The notes: a model not told the origin generated them from the sequence alone. A stretch of 64,000 nucleotides of DNA from Cichorium intybus (GCA_023525715.1 CM042012.1:58757705-58821704); one strand, 5' to 3'. Positions 1 to 16,309 are shown, numbered from the stretch's first letter. Made by a program: numbers and translations.

Positions 1-335
1 ACCGCCTAAACATGTTAGCATCATATATGACATTCTCGACAAAGTAGTCTCATACTAGACGATTGTGTGCAGCTTCATGATCTTTGTTCAAAACAACTTT
101 TCTCGTTCTCGAATGCAAACTTTCAGCATCATCAGCCAAAAGGAGCGTTGTTTCTATGATTGTTGTGGAAACTATTGTGTTGCGCTCTCTCAACCAATGG
201 TCCGATGAAGATGATGACGGAAATGATTCTATCTTTGAATTCTCAAACTTATATAAACAAATTTGTAGTTACAGATAGTAAAATTATGTTTTGTGTAAAA
301 AATTTGGATAGGTAATGAGCATTTATAGTAGTTGT
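1..335. other. Left-edge flank, nothing recognised
   Basis: I see no conserved protein, RNA or repeat signature in this edge segment. A 64-codon open frame at 84-278 has no recognisable motif and no gene context. The segment ends where the LTR beginning TGTAACAC starts. Confidence 0.5.
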
Positions 336-595
336 TGTAACACTCATTGTCAAAGGTATTGAATTAAAATATCATTTTAAACCCACAATTTTTCATCAAT
401 GTCTATAAATCATCTCAAGTAGAGTTTTAAACCCAAAGCACAGGTCCGGTTCAGACGGTGGGAGATCGCCAAGGCCCATCGTCTTAGGAGGTCCAAAAAT
501 TTTATATCATATGTAATATATATGTATATATTTGTCCTCTAACAAAATACAAGTTGTTGAGTACTTTTTCTAATTTTTATAAGTAGATGATACTT

Positions 596-1380
<785 letters not shown>

Positions 1381-3129
1381 TTTGGCTATCATATATATAG
1401 GAAATATATGTTAAATAAAATTGTTTTTCATAATGTTATTAATTATTTTGCATCTAAAAACGCTAGAAGATTTTTATAATTAGTGGCTTTTTGTATTGGT
1501 ATAGCTATATGTATCTTTAAAACTATTATTAATGAAAAATGCTAGAAAATATATATTTTTTAAGGGAAACATCAAATAAACACCCCAATTATACTTCATA
1601 TACACCCTAAATGTAAGTCAACTTTTTTTATTGGTTGAAACTGCATTGTTTTCTGTACAAATAAGATATAATTGGTTCAAAATAATTGACTTTTGTTAAA
1701 AGGTGTATATATGGTGTATCTATAGTAGCACCCTTTTTTAATTTTTTTGCTATATTTTTGTCTTTGAGGGACATTTTTTTCCTCTCGTCCCAAGCCCCAA
1801 AAATGTTGGATCGGCCCTGCCAAAACCTCTAAAAAGTGATTAGAATACTTAAACACCCTTGGTTAAAATAATTTAAAATTTCACTTTAAAAACATTTCAA
1901 AGTCCTAGGTTGCGGAAAATCATGCAGTCCCAATTTCAAAACAAGTTTGTTTGTTAAAGAGCGATGTCGTTACAAGCCGAATACCATTACATAGTTTAAA
2001 TGAAATCACACAACCGGTGACCTTCTAAATCCCTACATAAGTCATCATTAATCATCAACATGAGTATATGTCAAAATAAGTTAGGCAATGAAAATGCCTA
2101 GTGAGTCTACCCGAGGCCAACCCGTTGAGAGTTAAGTGATGGCAATCATCGTACTCGAGTCAAAACCCCCAAAACCATTTTTAAAACACTTGTACGTCTT
2201 AAAATGGTTTGAAGGAAAACTTGTCTCCAAAATCATCTTTTTCAATATTTAAATACAACTTGCAACATCGAAGATATAGTTAGGGACTTATCCCAAAATC
2301 AACATAATTAACTTGTCAACATAAAACATTATTTGTATCAAAATATCATTTCATCTAAAAGGGTAAAGTATGCATGTAATGAATGCATATACAAATAACC
2401 CAATCCCCATGTCCATCTCATTAAGTCAAAGTTCACCATAGTGGTTGGAAGGAACCATCTGTTGCTTTCATCAAAAGCAAGCTACTTACAAACCACTAAA
2501 TAAATACCACACGTGGAGTAGCGAGCCTATACACGTGTAAGTGGTGATTATATAGAAATCTAACCACACATCATTCGTCAATCTTCATAGTCAAGTTTCA
2601 TATGGATATGAGTGACCATCTTAGACTCCCATCCTAAATGAAAATGCAATGCACAAGTAGGATGCAACTTTAGTTTCAAAACATCATTTCATCTTCATTA
2701 GTCTGGAAATCATCTTTCTAACACCTTAAGTTCAAGAACATCTTTTCAGCTTATCAATTCAAAATTGTCTTTAATGCATCATAAGGTTATCATCATGAAT
2801 GAACACATGTACTTATAGTATATCATATAGCACATTGATTGAATACATAAAAATATTTTTTAAAATAACACACACCAAAATAAATTTGAAGGACATGTAC
2901 TCGGGTAAACTCACATTAGCTTTGGGGCTACTTCAAGTGCCTTCTTCCATCTTAGAGTACTTCAATTACCTCCTAAAGATAACAATCAAAGTTGCTAAAA
3001 TGACCAAAATATCTATGAGAGGACACATACACAATTTAGAATCATTTTACATGTTTCCACACCCTAAATGGGTTATGGTAACAATTGAAGGTCTAGGGAA
3101 CAAGGCGGGGGCTTAGAAATGTTTATTAG

Positions 3130-3225
3130 TGACCACAGAACATTACACGGTCGTGTAATATTCCTCATGAATATAACAAGGCCGTGTAATATTCATCATG
3201 AATATAACATGGTCGTATAATGCCC
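3130..3225. repeat. Short tandem repeat within the long LTR
   Basis: About three imperfect units of roughly 35-40 bp share the phrase TCATGAATATAACA and a GTCGTGTAA/GCCGTGTAA core. Similar 'acacggccgtgt' phrases are common in noncoding parts of plant LTR retrotransposons. No gene function is implied. Confidence 0.6.
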
Positions 3226-3967
3226 AGTAGCCCCCTCCCCCCAATCTAAAATTTTGCATTTTAGGCCTTGCGCTCAGCTCCACTTGTTCCCAAACGTCAC
3301 CAATGGGTTCTAATGACCTAATAACATGTTAAGAACATGAATTCCCTCTTATTAGATCTTACTTAGTTCATTGCTTAATGATTAAGACCTTAAGATGTCA
3401 CAAGGGCTATAAGGAAGCACATATGCACACATCATCAATCACAAGGGTCTAAAAGGCCCAAATGGATTCTAATTTCATTACTTCTTATTTCTATAAACCA
3501 ATGAGCTTTAACAACACTTCCGAATCCTTATTTTAAACTTCTTAAACTACCTATTACCATGCAAGATGGTGATTCCATTCCAAAGAAGATTACCTCATGG
3601 AATCCTCAATTTCAATCATTGATCCAAATGGTGGAAACTCATGGAATGTCCGGTTCCAATCATGGTTTCATTAAACTTCAAAGATCCAAGATCAAGCATT
3701 AGCTTAGGATCATTCTGAGCACTTGTAGAATCAATCTAACTAATACTAATGCATCAAGAATTTAAGGTACAACTTTCTAAGGCCAATGCACAACACATTC
3801 ACAGGTCTAGAATCTCAAACACCTAATTCCATCATAGATATAGTGGTTCTAGAGTTATCTCAACATCTTTGATTGGGAATCATAAGGAAACCATCCATAA
3901 ATTATCACTTTCATCCACAACACCTTTAGGGAATCAAAACACATATTGGTTTATCCATATCTTAACT

Positions 3968-5455
<1,488 letters not shown>

Positions 5456-6389
5456 GATCTCAATATATCAATGGTTCCAGGGTTCATAACACCCAAGACT
5501 TCATTAGAGGTGATATCAGGTTATCCATTGATTGGATAATGATCACATAATGGTCAAAAATCATAAACTAACACTTGGGATCCTAGGATTTACCTCACCC
5601 AACTCAGAATTTTCGGATTGAACAAAACCCCAAACCCTAGAAAGGGTTTTCAAGCTAGAAAAGATGAAATTTATACCTTAGTTTGCTAGGAAACTTAAGA
5701 ACTTGGATCAATCTTCAAACCCTAGCTCAAACCCACATCAAATCCATGGAAAAATCTCCTCCTCTACTTTATCCTCTCTCAAATTCGTCTATATCAGAGA
5801 AATGGGGAGAAACCTCCATCTAATACATCTGAACTTTCAAGGATTGACAAAAAAAAGGTCCTTATGGTTTGATTCTTCCAACAAGCAACACCAAATGACT
5901 TCCCATTTTAACAAAAGTTTCCAACTTTAGAATTTTACCCAAAAATACAATTCATCTTTCATTTAGGTCATTGATTAGGTCAACCCTAACCCATACTTTA
6001 GTCATTTGACAAAAATTGTCATTCTCACTAAAATTTCTACAACTGGGTCATTTTTTTGTTTAAAGGTAATGTCTAATATAATCCAACTTTCCATTTCAAA
6101 CCCTCACTATAAATTCTCTATCTTCTTAGTACTTGACCAGTCAAAGCTAGATATGCGAAGTTTGACAAAATTGATAGTTTTAGTCCCTACTTCTTAATTT
6201 CTCATTTTTGGTTCAAAATGGGTTTTTAAATCTTCAAGTAGATTAAAACTTTATTTTGGATCTTTAAACTATAATTCTAGTCATGATATAAAGTTTTAAA
6301 TTTATTCTTATTTATTTATATTTATTTAAATATTTCTGAAAATAAAAATTTAGTTTTTATCGATTTTAGCCCAAAATACATACGTTACA

Positions 6390-7663
6390 ATTATCCACCA
6401 CTTAAAAATGATTCCATCCCCAGAATCATCAAGAAAGAATAATGTAACAATTTTCCAAAATCCAAACTATCTTTAAAGGAAATTTTGTAATAAAGCTTAA
6501 CACACTTACTCCAAATAGATATTGGACAAAAATCATTATCTTTATGTAATAATTATTGTAAAAATAGTTTATTATTTTTGAAGTTAAAATACTCGATATG
6601 ATTTTGAATATTTTTATTTACATAAATAAGAAACTAGTCCATCCTTGCTCACTTCATATCAAAAGTTTTACCAATATTCTATAAAGATCATCAATCCCAA
6701 GTATAAACTACCGATTCATGATGGTCATGTTGTCACTCTGCTTCATGGAATTTCAATATTTTAGTATACTATACTCACCCAAAATGACCCAAAAATTTTA
6801 CTTTAATTCTAGTAACATCTTTGGAAAGTTAAACTTTACATCGTTCTTATGTTATTTGTTATGATGGATTGAGTTCACTAACACGTACACCTTAAGTTCA
6901 ACTATTCCTCCTTCTCTTATAATTATTTATGCATCTTCAACATATATATTGATACACCATTAACTCTACTAAACTTCTTTTCCTCAAAAAATTCCATATG
7001 TAAATCTTAGTATCACAGTTTAAGATCTAAAGTCCAAATGTCTCATAAGTTCTATTGGTCAACTAGGTCGTAATTTGCTACTAGGGAATACATTAATTCC
7101 AATTTTTGTTTGATATCATTCTTTGAAGCTTATCAGATTAATCACTAAGGAATAAAGCCAGGTCCCTCTTAAATGCAACCATCTTTCTTGATCTAAGGTA
7201 AGGTCAAATGATTGACAAAACTGACATCATTTGAAAGGGAAAATAAAACCTCTTTTAATCCACTACACCGGTATCTTATCCAACATGAGTGATATCTATT
7301 GTATTCCATCATCATCTTCCATATTCCAAGGACACTTATGGACATCGGGTCCAAACTCTTGGCAACTAATCATCTTCACACACTAGTCCCACATATTTGC
7401 GAGATGCTCATCATTCTTCAACTCCATAAACTTCATTTCCTTAGTAGAAACTTGTATAAAAGTCCTTATCATCATGAGTAATGATACATGCTACTTCTAA
7501 TTCAATAATTAAACAACTAGAAACTTAAATACATATAAGTCTCACCACCAAAATTATAAGGTTAACTACCTTAGGGTTCAAACATTCTCAAGAGCATTAT
7601 AGTTTAAGTCTAAGCAATACACTTAGTACCTAGTTCACTTAAACTCATACTCTGATACCAAAC
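6390..7663 (-). mobile_element. Noncoding internal region of the LARD-like element
   Basis: This 1.27 kb segment lies between the two LTR copies. On the minus strand it starts with the PBS at 7649-7660 and ends with a purine-rich tract (reverse complement of 6390-6405) next to the 3' LTR. Open frames inside are short (60 codons or fewer) and I find no gag, protease, RT or integrase motif. Long LTRs with a short domain-free core fit large retrotransposon derivatives, which depend on proteins from another element. A coding element with a deleted core is an alternative. Confidence 0.6.
7649..7660 (-). other. Primer binding site, initiator-Met type
   Basis: The minus strand reads TGGTATCAGAGT, one base from TGGTATCAGAGC, the PBS complementary to the 3' end of initiator tRNA-Met. 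It lies three bases inside the LTR end, as expected, and fixes the element on the minus strand. Confidence 0.85.
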
Positions 7664-8677
7664 TGTAACACCCCTCGCCAAGGGTATTTAATTAAAACAT
7701 CATATTAAACCCACAATTTCTCATCAATGTCTATAAATCATCTAAAGTGGAGTTTTAATTCCAAAACATCTCAAAAGCGGTTAGAATACATTTAAACACC
7801 CTTCGTTAAAATCATTTAAAATTTTACTTTAAATCATTTCAAAGTCTTAGGTTGCGAAAAATCATACGGTTCCAATTTCAAAACAAAATTGTTTGTTTAA
7901 AAGTGAGGTGGTCACAATTTGAATACCATTACATAATTCAAATGAAACCACACAACCCTTGGCGTTCTGAAATCCCAAGTTCTACATAAGTCATCATTAA
8001 TAATCAAACTATGTACATGTCAAAATAAGTTAGGCAATGAAAATGCCTAGTAAGTCTACTTGGGGTCAACTTATTAAGAGTAGTTGATGTCAATCATCGT
8101 ACTCGATTCAAACCCCCCAAAATCATTTTAAAACACTCGTATACCTTAAAATGGTTTGAAGGAAAACTCGTCCCCAAATCGTATTTGTCAATATTTAAAT
8201 ACAACTTGCAATATCAAAAAAGCATCATCGATATAGTTAGGGACTTATCCCAAAATCAGCATAGTCAACTTGTCACCATAAAAAGATTGTTTGTATAAGA
8301 ATATCATTTCATCATAAAAAATAAATTATGCATGTAATGAATGCACATGCAACTAACCCAATCCTGATGTTCATCTCATCAAGTCAAAGCTCGTCATAGT
8401 GGTTTGAAGGAACCTTCTATTTCTTCAATCAAAAGCTATATGAACTACTACACAAGAACCACACGTGGGGTAGCGAGCATCTACACGTGCAAGTGGTGAT
8501 TATCTATAAATCAAACCACATATCATTCTTCAATCGTCATTAGTCGAGTTCTATATGGACATGAGTGACCATCTCAGACTCTCATCCTAAATGCAAATGC
8601 AATGCACAAGTAGGATGCAACTTTAGTTTCAAAACATCATATCATCTTCTTTAGTTTGGAAATCATCTTTCTAACAC
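7664..8677 (-). mobile_element. Truncated 5' LTR of the LARD-like element
   Basis: The segment starts TGTAACACCCC and follows the same order of sequence as 336-2720 once the hAT insertion is removed, for example the shared phrases around CATCAATGTCTATAAATCAT and GTAGCGAGC. Homology stops after CTAACAC at 8677, where unrelated A-rich sequence begins. Only about 1 kb of this LTR survives, and its outer end is lost. Confidence 0.75.
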
Positions 8678-9580
8678 TATAATTATACATAGTAACGAAC
8701 TTTGGTTTGCAAAGATAAATATGTCAAATTTGAAATTTTACATGTTTTCAACAACCCTATATGCATTAAACTAAATATAAAAAAATTGGAAAGTGAATTT
8801 GTAACAAAAACCCAATATGTAAATGCAAAAAAATCTTAAAAACATGTATAAAAACAAATATGTAAAATCCAAATCATCTTAAAAACATGCATAAAAACGA
8901 AAACCTGAAAGAAAATGTAAAAACTAAATCTTCTAAAAAACCAATTTTGTAAAAATGAACTCATAAAACACAAAATTGTAAAAACTTCTAAAACATTAAG
9001 TTTTAAATTCCACAAAAAATGAACATGTAAAAGATAAATCTTTACTTTTTTTAACAACACTACATGCAAGAACAAATCGGTAAAAAACGAGGAAAAAAAA
9101 ACTTAAAAAACAATCACAGAAACAAACATGTAAAATCGGAAACATGTTTAAAACATGCATAAAAACAAAAGCATGAAAAATTTGAAAAAATCATTATTTA
9201 TAAATGATAAGTTTGTAAAACGGTTTGATAAAACAAAAGGTTGTAAAAAACTTCTACAAGGGATATATAATTTGGAAAATGATTTTGTATCAATAAATAT
9301 TCCGTAAATATTAAAAAAAAAAACATGCATACAAACGAAGATGTAAATATAGTAAATCTTAACCAAACGTATTAAAAAAAATTGTAAAAAAAGTTATATT
9401 TTAAAATATTTTTGTAAAATAAATAGTTTTATAAGAACGATTCCGTAAATAACAAAGTTGTAATAAATATAAAAGAAATGGCAAAAAAATAATTTAAAAA
9501 GCAATATTTAAAAAACATAGAAAAAATATGTAAAAAAGTTCAGAAATTTTTTTAAAAAAGTTTAGAGTAATTGGCAAAAA
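8678..9580. repeat. A-rich degenerate repeat region
   Basis: About 900 bp of A-rich plus-strand sequence has many imperfect recurrences of AAAACATGCATAAAAAC and TGTAAAA-like phrases. Open frames on the minus strand (8836-9075, 9148-9366) are Phe/Leu-rich products of this composition, so I do not call genes. Confidence 0.6.
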
Positions 9581-9644
9581 GACATAAAGATCGAGTAAAA
9601 GTGTAAAAAGAAAGATGTTGAAGCTTATATAAAAGAAAGCTAAT

Positions 9645-9715
9645 GTGTTTAGGGTGGGAATCGAACCCCTCCACGTTCTTTGGCATACCAACTCAATATA
9701 CATGCCACTATGTGT
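9645..9715 (-). other. tRNA-like / SINE-head-like sequence
   Basis: The minus strand reads GTGGCATG..TTGAGTTGGTATGCC and, about 20 bases on, GGGGTTCGATTCCCACCC. This resembles a D-arm A box and a T-arm B box (GGTTCGATTCC) of a tRNA. A convincing acceptor stem and anticodon loop are missing, and T-rich sequence follows. It is probably a tRNA-derived SINE fragment or tRNA relic rather than a working tRNA gene. Confidence 0.4.
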
Positions 9716-9894
9716 AAATCTTTCACAAACTGAATAATAAATAGTATTAAAATATCGTTCATCATATCTTATTAATATTGAAATTTATATGGGATATATA
9801 AAAGTTATCTGGAAACTTCACATGTACCGTAAAAGCTTTCATGACCACTCCAAAAAGAATAGAAATAGTTAATCGGTGAAATTTAATTGTTCTG

Positions 9895-10737
<843 letters not shown>

Positions 10738-10747
10738 CCATTAGTTT

Positions 10748-10975
10748 GTTTTTTTTTTTTTTGGAACCGGCAAATTGATCTCACCTGAGGGTACTCAGTC
10801 CCGCAACCCAGAGCGGTTGACAATTACTTATGGCGCAAGAGCCTTTCCCCTCCACCTGTGCCTCGCATCCAGAGAAAATCCCCCACATGGGCGTTAGTTG
10901 GAGTCGAACCCCAAACCTCCACCCAGTGGGTATATAACCCAGGTGCATCAACCCAGCTAGGCTAGGCATCACTTG
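10748..10975 (-). mobile_element. SINE copy 1 (tRNA-derived family)
   Basis: On the minus strand the element starts near GCCTAGCTGGGTTGATGC, contains GGTTATATACCCACTGGGTG, a B-box-like GGGTTCGACTCC and CCCATGTGGGGGATTTTC, and ends GCCGGTTCC plus a poly(A) tail (T run 10749-10762 on the plus strand). It is flanked by the perfect 10-bp duplication CCATTAGTTT (10738-10747 and 10976-10985). Two relatives lie at 31768-31972 and 36929-37147. The right duplication runs into the poly(A) tail of the neighbouring LINE, so the SINE landed at the LINE's 3' end. Confidence 0.85.
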
Positions 10976-11929
10976 CCATTAGTTTTTTTTACAGCCAAAA
11001 ATCGATTTATTACAAAAGGACCGTCAGTTGGAAGCTGGCCCAAGATACAAGAAAGCAATACAGGGGAGAAATACAAAGAGATGAACAACTATAAACAGAT
11101 TAAGCTAGACTGGTCTGTGGTGAAACAATTACTACCGAAAATAACAATCAACTATGAATAGCCCCCAATAAAAGGCAATGCACTTAATCCAAAAAATGCA
11201 GGGCCAAAACAGAACCCAGAGAATCCAGGTGCAAATTCGACTAAAATCTTGAGCCTCGAGCAGACGGCGAACCAATGTGAGATCTTTTTATGTTGCAAAC
11301 TGGAATCGTCGATTCCGGATAAAAGTCTATACCAAGGGTATTTGTTGTTTAACATCTTTTAAACCTTTTAGGAGGTGTATGTTAACGGTGACTTCAAATA
11401 TCACCACTCCAATCTACTAAAAGAAAATACACACACGAAAAAGTGCATCCTCGCAACAGGAACAAAAACATGACACACTCGACCACAACACACCTATTTG
11501 ATGTTCTACCTCACGAAAGAAAATTGACACACATCAAAGTAGGCTCTTGCGAGAGGCACTACACCAAGGGACACCAAGAAATCTGACTGACCTACCCTTC
11601 CCCAAAAATTATTATATACTAACTAAACTATGCCTCGTTGATGAAACAGAAATATACACATATTCACAACTCTCCAACTCACCAGGAACACTCATTAACA
11701 AACAAGAATTCATCACCACACTTGCTTAAGAGAAAAGGCCAAAACTAAACGGATGGCTGCACCAAGAAAACCGATCCAAATTGTGTAACTTTCCCCTGAA
11801 CTTTATCCAATTAAACAAATTGAGCTGAATATCATCAACTATAATTTTCGGGTTTCGTTTTTCTTCCTAAAAGTCACTTTATTCCTTGCCTTCCAAATTG
11901 CCCAACAAGATGCTTGTATTAGAGCTGAA

Positions 11930-12352
11930 TAGGGGTGAGCGTGGTCTTGGGACCGACCTGACCATGACCGAACCCGAGCCGGACCGAGACCGAGGGAAGA
12001 CATTCAATGGAACCAAGGACCGACCAAACTATGGGACTTGGTCTTGGGTTCGGGAACGAGATTGCTCGGGTTTGGTCGGGTTTTACCCGAACAGGACCAA
12101 GCGTAAAAATTTCAAATGCCTACATTATAATCTTAATGTCTTTTAAACTTTCTGTCGGTTCCATACCCGAGAGCCCGACAATACCGAAGGACCAAGACCA
12201 AGAAGGACCAAGACCGAGAAGGACCAAGACCGAATTTAGCCACATATACGGACCGAGTACCGACCAAGTAACATGGTCGGTTTCTTATCTCGGGTCCGGT
12301 TCCTCGATTCTTGGGCTTAGGCTCGGTTCCGAGGACCATTTACACATCCCTA
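11930..12352. mobile_element. hAT-type MITE, TAGGGRTG ends (copy a)
   Basis: The element starts TAGGGGTG and ends CATCCCTA, flanked by perfect 8-bp duplications GAGCTGAA at 11922-11929 and 12353-12360. The 423-bp interior reiterates GGACCGA/CGAGACC-type motifs, with a subterminal half rich in GACCGA and the other in TCGGTTC. It sits inside LINE ORF2. It has no coding capacity. Similar ends occur at 40339-41469 and 56351. Confidence 0.85.
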
Positions 12353-14813
12353 GAGCTGAATATAAATTCTTTGCTTTCTACGATTTGGAATGTTAGAGAA
12401 TATCAGCAATTGGCGATTTTAGACTATTCAGATTGCCCCTCTCGCAACCACACCATTTGCTGATTGAGTTCCAAACACAATGTAATAATTCATAACCCAC
12501 AAACACATGATCAACATAATTATATTCCATTCCACAAAGCGAACACTTGATATATGAAATTTGAATCCATCTATATGAGAGGTTTATTTTTAACGGGATT
12601 CTGTTCAAAGCCAACCTCCGGGAGAAGCAAATAACCCAGCATGAACCCACGAGTTCCACTTAAACATTTTAGGAATGTATTCATTCTTTGAAACTTCTAA
12701 GGCTTTCCTTAGAGATTTGACATAAAATTGCCCATTTTGCTCTATAATCCACTCCCAACTATCATTCCTTTTAGAGAACTCATATTTTCGCATAATCTCT
12801 AAAATGTTAGAAAATCCATTTTTTCTAGATTTGACATGACCCTTTTTTTTTCCAATCCCAGTTCATTTCAATTACCATATCAGTATTAGTCACCACCCAA
12901 CCCATAACCAAGCAGTTTTTTCCGCTTTCGATCTTGTATACTCTTGGAAAATTTTCTTCTAAAGGAATGCTTGTTAACCAAATATCTTTCCAAAACCAAG
13001 TTTTAGCGCCTCTCCCCACCTTCCTTCTAAACAGATCCCATAAGCTAATTCTAACTTCCAAAAACTCTTCTTCGATCTTTGTTACATTCTTCCACACACC
13101 ATTGTAATTTTTTTGCAAGTTTACGATCATCGTAATCATTAAGCATGTGGATGCTTCGAATCACCTTTGGCCATAATGAAGATGCATCTTGCTTTATTTT
13201 CCACCACCACTTTGCTAGGAGACTAATGTTGAAATTTTTAAGGGCATTGACTCCTAGCCCACCCATGGTTTTAGGAGTTATCACTTTCTCCCAAGCCACC
13301 CAGTTTATATATATCTTGTCTTCCGAACCTTTCTACAAGAACTTCCTTCTTATGCATTCTAGATTTTCAATCACTTTCACCGGGGCTTTGAAGACTGAAA
13401 AATAATATAGTGGGAGACTACCAAGAACCAAGTTAACTAATGTTAGTCTTCCTCCAAATGATAGAGAGTTTTTGTTCCATGCGTTTAGTTTGTTCTTAAA
13501 CCTCTTTATATTGGGATTCTAATTCTTTGTTAATTTCATGTTTGCCCCAATTGGCAACCCAAGGTATGTGAATGGAAAACAAGCTGCTTCAAAACTTACA
13601 TAATTCGCAAATCTAGATGGCTCTTCTTTGTCAACCCCAATCCCATACACTTTACTTTTGCAAAAATCCACATTATGTCCTGATCCTAAATGGAAACATC
13701 TTAATAAGCGTTTAAGATTTTAGAAGTTAACGGGTGACCATTCTCCAATAAACATGATATCATTCGCATACATTAGATGAGATAGGTTGGGGCCATTTCA
13801 GGGAGCTAAATGCTATGAAAAATATGTTTTTCACAAGCAGAATCCATGACCACATGTAAACCCTCCATTGTCATGATAAATAGAAAATGAGACAAAGGGT
13901 TTCCCTGTCTCATTCCTTTCTCAATCTTGACCCGAAATTCATTTGGACTAAAACTGACCCCTAGCCGATTTAAGCAATCCACGAATCGAGCACTTCCATC
14001 TTGACCCGAAATTCATTTGGACTAAAATAGAGTCCAGGTAGTTCCAATCTAAGTCAAATGTTTTGTCTAAATCAACTTTGAATAGTACCGATTTCGTTTT
14101 TGACCGGTTACATACCTCATTTAGTATGAAAGGTCCATCTATAATATTCCCCCCTTGGATGTAGGCCGACTATTCACCACTCACAACTTTTTGGATTACT
14201 TCCTTTAATCCGCACGCTAACATTTTAGAATGGTCACCCGTTAACTTCTCAGTGAAGAACTTATGGACAAAGTTTTTAACTTCAGCCGGATCGTTAGTCC
14301 AAATACCATTTTCCATAATACCATTGATCATTTGTTTTCCTTTTATTCCCATTTATAATCCCATGAAAGAATATCGAGTTTTCATCTCCTTCAGTGTCCC
14401 ACTTAATCCTAGATTTCTGCTTTAAATCGTGTTTTTCTATTATTTCTAGCTCCATCAATCGTGCTTGCTTTATTTTCCATTATAGGCATTCCTCAGAAGT
14501 TAGTTGTCTACTTTCTGCCTCTATTTCCAAATTCTATATTTCCTTCTTAATCTCACATTCCTCTTTCCTTTCTTCGTCTCAATGTTTGAACCCCCACTTT
14601 TTAAGCTCTTCTTTAACCCTCATTAACTTCTTTAGGAAAACTGAGTCTTCATTCTCAATTCCAACATTCTCTGACCATATTTTTCTCCCACCTCTTTGCA
14701 ACCGATGATCGATGACTAGGAGTTATAGAACTAAAAGGGGTATGGGCTGAAGTCTACATGATCGCCAAGCAAGATAATTGGGTTATGATCAGAATATTGT
14801 CTAGGAAGCGCAA

Positions 14814-15159
14814 TGTCACGGGCTAAAATTCCGTGACCGTGTTAGACCGAGAAAAGGAAGATCATGCCACTGGATTATACTGTCATTGGGTTCAAAAGGG
14901 GGCGACCTAGACCAAGGGCGTTGTTCTGTCTAGTCGCTGCTGTCTGGCCGAGTCGTTCGGGGCCAGGAGGGCAAGACTGTGAAGGGGACCGTAGCGGGTT
15001 AGACACAACTGGTCGGGGGCTAGTGCCGCCTCCCTGATGAGCCCATGGCAGGGCGAAACCGGTTGGCATGCGTATACGGGAGGGCTGGTCTCGGGGTTTT
15101 ATGGGGGACCTCGGGACGCCGCACGGGCAAGGAGTGTTGCCGAACTCGTGTCCGTGATA
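14814..15159 (+). repeat. TRIM LTR 1
   Basis: 346 bp from TGTCACGG to CCGTGATA, nearly identical to LTR3. It differs at its second base (G against A) and at about three further positions. A PBS follows after two bases. Confidence 0.85.
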
Positions 15160-15470
15160 GGTGGTATCAGAGCTTCGTTCGATAAAGAGGACCCTAAGGA
15201 AAAGATGGTGCGCTGGCCGTTCTACCTCGCAAGTACCCGAGAGAAAGTGGGTGCGCTGGCAGGAGATATGCGCAAGTACCGAAGAACCTTAGGCGCTTCC
15301 CAGAATCACAAGAAGCATATGTTAAACGGTTCAAAACGGGGACGGAGCATGACAAGCGCGATGGTACGCGATAAGGTTGATAAAGAAGTACTCAAGAGTC
15401 GAGAGTTGCGCGACGAGTTGAGTCCTTTCTCCCGGCACGAGGACGTGCCGATTCATTAGGTGGGAGAGAG

Positions 15471-16024
15471 TGTCACGGCTCAAATATTTTTGCCGTAACC
15501 GTGCTGGCCAAAGAAGAAGACGTGTCATCTGGTTACCTGCTATACTCGCTCAAAGGGGTGCGTCGCTTAGTCCTATAAGGAAAGTTCTGTCGACCCCGTG
15601 ATGTTCCGGTCCAAGTCGCCTCTCGGCAAGTCAAGTGATGCTAAGATCCGGGTGGAGCCGGGGAGCCTTGGCGCTGGTCGAAGGTCGGAACTTGTAGGGA
15701 CCATGCGGGTTAGACACAACTGGTCGGGGGCTAGTGCCGCCTCCCTGATGAGCCCATGGCAGGGCGAAACCAGTTAGACACACGTATCATGGCAAGGCCG
15801 TCACCGGGATGGAGATCATATCATATACGGAGCCCGGGACGCCACACAGACAGAGATCATCATGTCGACTCGCATCCGTAAACATGCCGCTAGCCTCTGA
15901 CGTACTTGGCCCTTATCCGACTGCAAGTGTTTCATGCCCAATCCGAGTCGCATTTGACGGCTTACTCGATCCTCCAAGCAGGCAAGTCGGGTGCCGCACG
16001 GGTCCAGAATTTGACCCCGTGATA
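15471..16024 (+). repeat. TRIM LTR 2 (divergent middle LTR)
   Basis: Starts TGTCACGG after a purine tract and ends CCGTGATA before a PBS. It shares the central block around GGGTTAGACACAACTGGTCG with LTR1 and LTR3 but is about 200 bp longer and diverged elsewhere, suggesting an older or different subfamily. Confidence 0.78.
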
Positions 16025-16309
16025 AGTGGTATCAGAGCAGACGACGAAGGGACATATCGGGATAGTTGTGCACTTTCGTGGGGTCCGTTGAAGTATATGG
16101 CGGACTAGCGGGTGGGTTGTCGTGAAGTAAAGGGCACCTACAGGAGATCGCTCCATCTCTCATTGAAGTGGAAGTACGGAGATGGCCACATGGAGTATGG
16201 AGGTGTGCTGCTATACTTGGTACCTAAATAGAGAAGAAACATCACTTTGAAAAGACAAGAGTTCCTCTTCTACCGCACGAGGACGTGCGACAATTTGGCG
16301 GTGGGAGAG

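Noticed and set aside
2799..3116. 105-codon open frame
   Set aside because: It lies in the noncoding long LTR and has no recognisable domain.
9645..9715. Functional tRNA gene
   Set aside because: No clear acceptor stem or anticodon loop could be drawn, so only a tRNA-like sequence is reported.
15037..15459. 140-codon GC-rich ORF
   Set aside because: It spans the end of LTR1, the PBS and the internal part of the TRIM. It has no domain and is explained by base composition.
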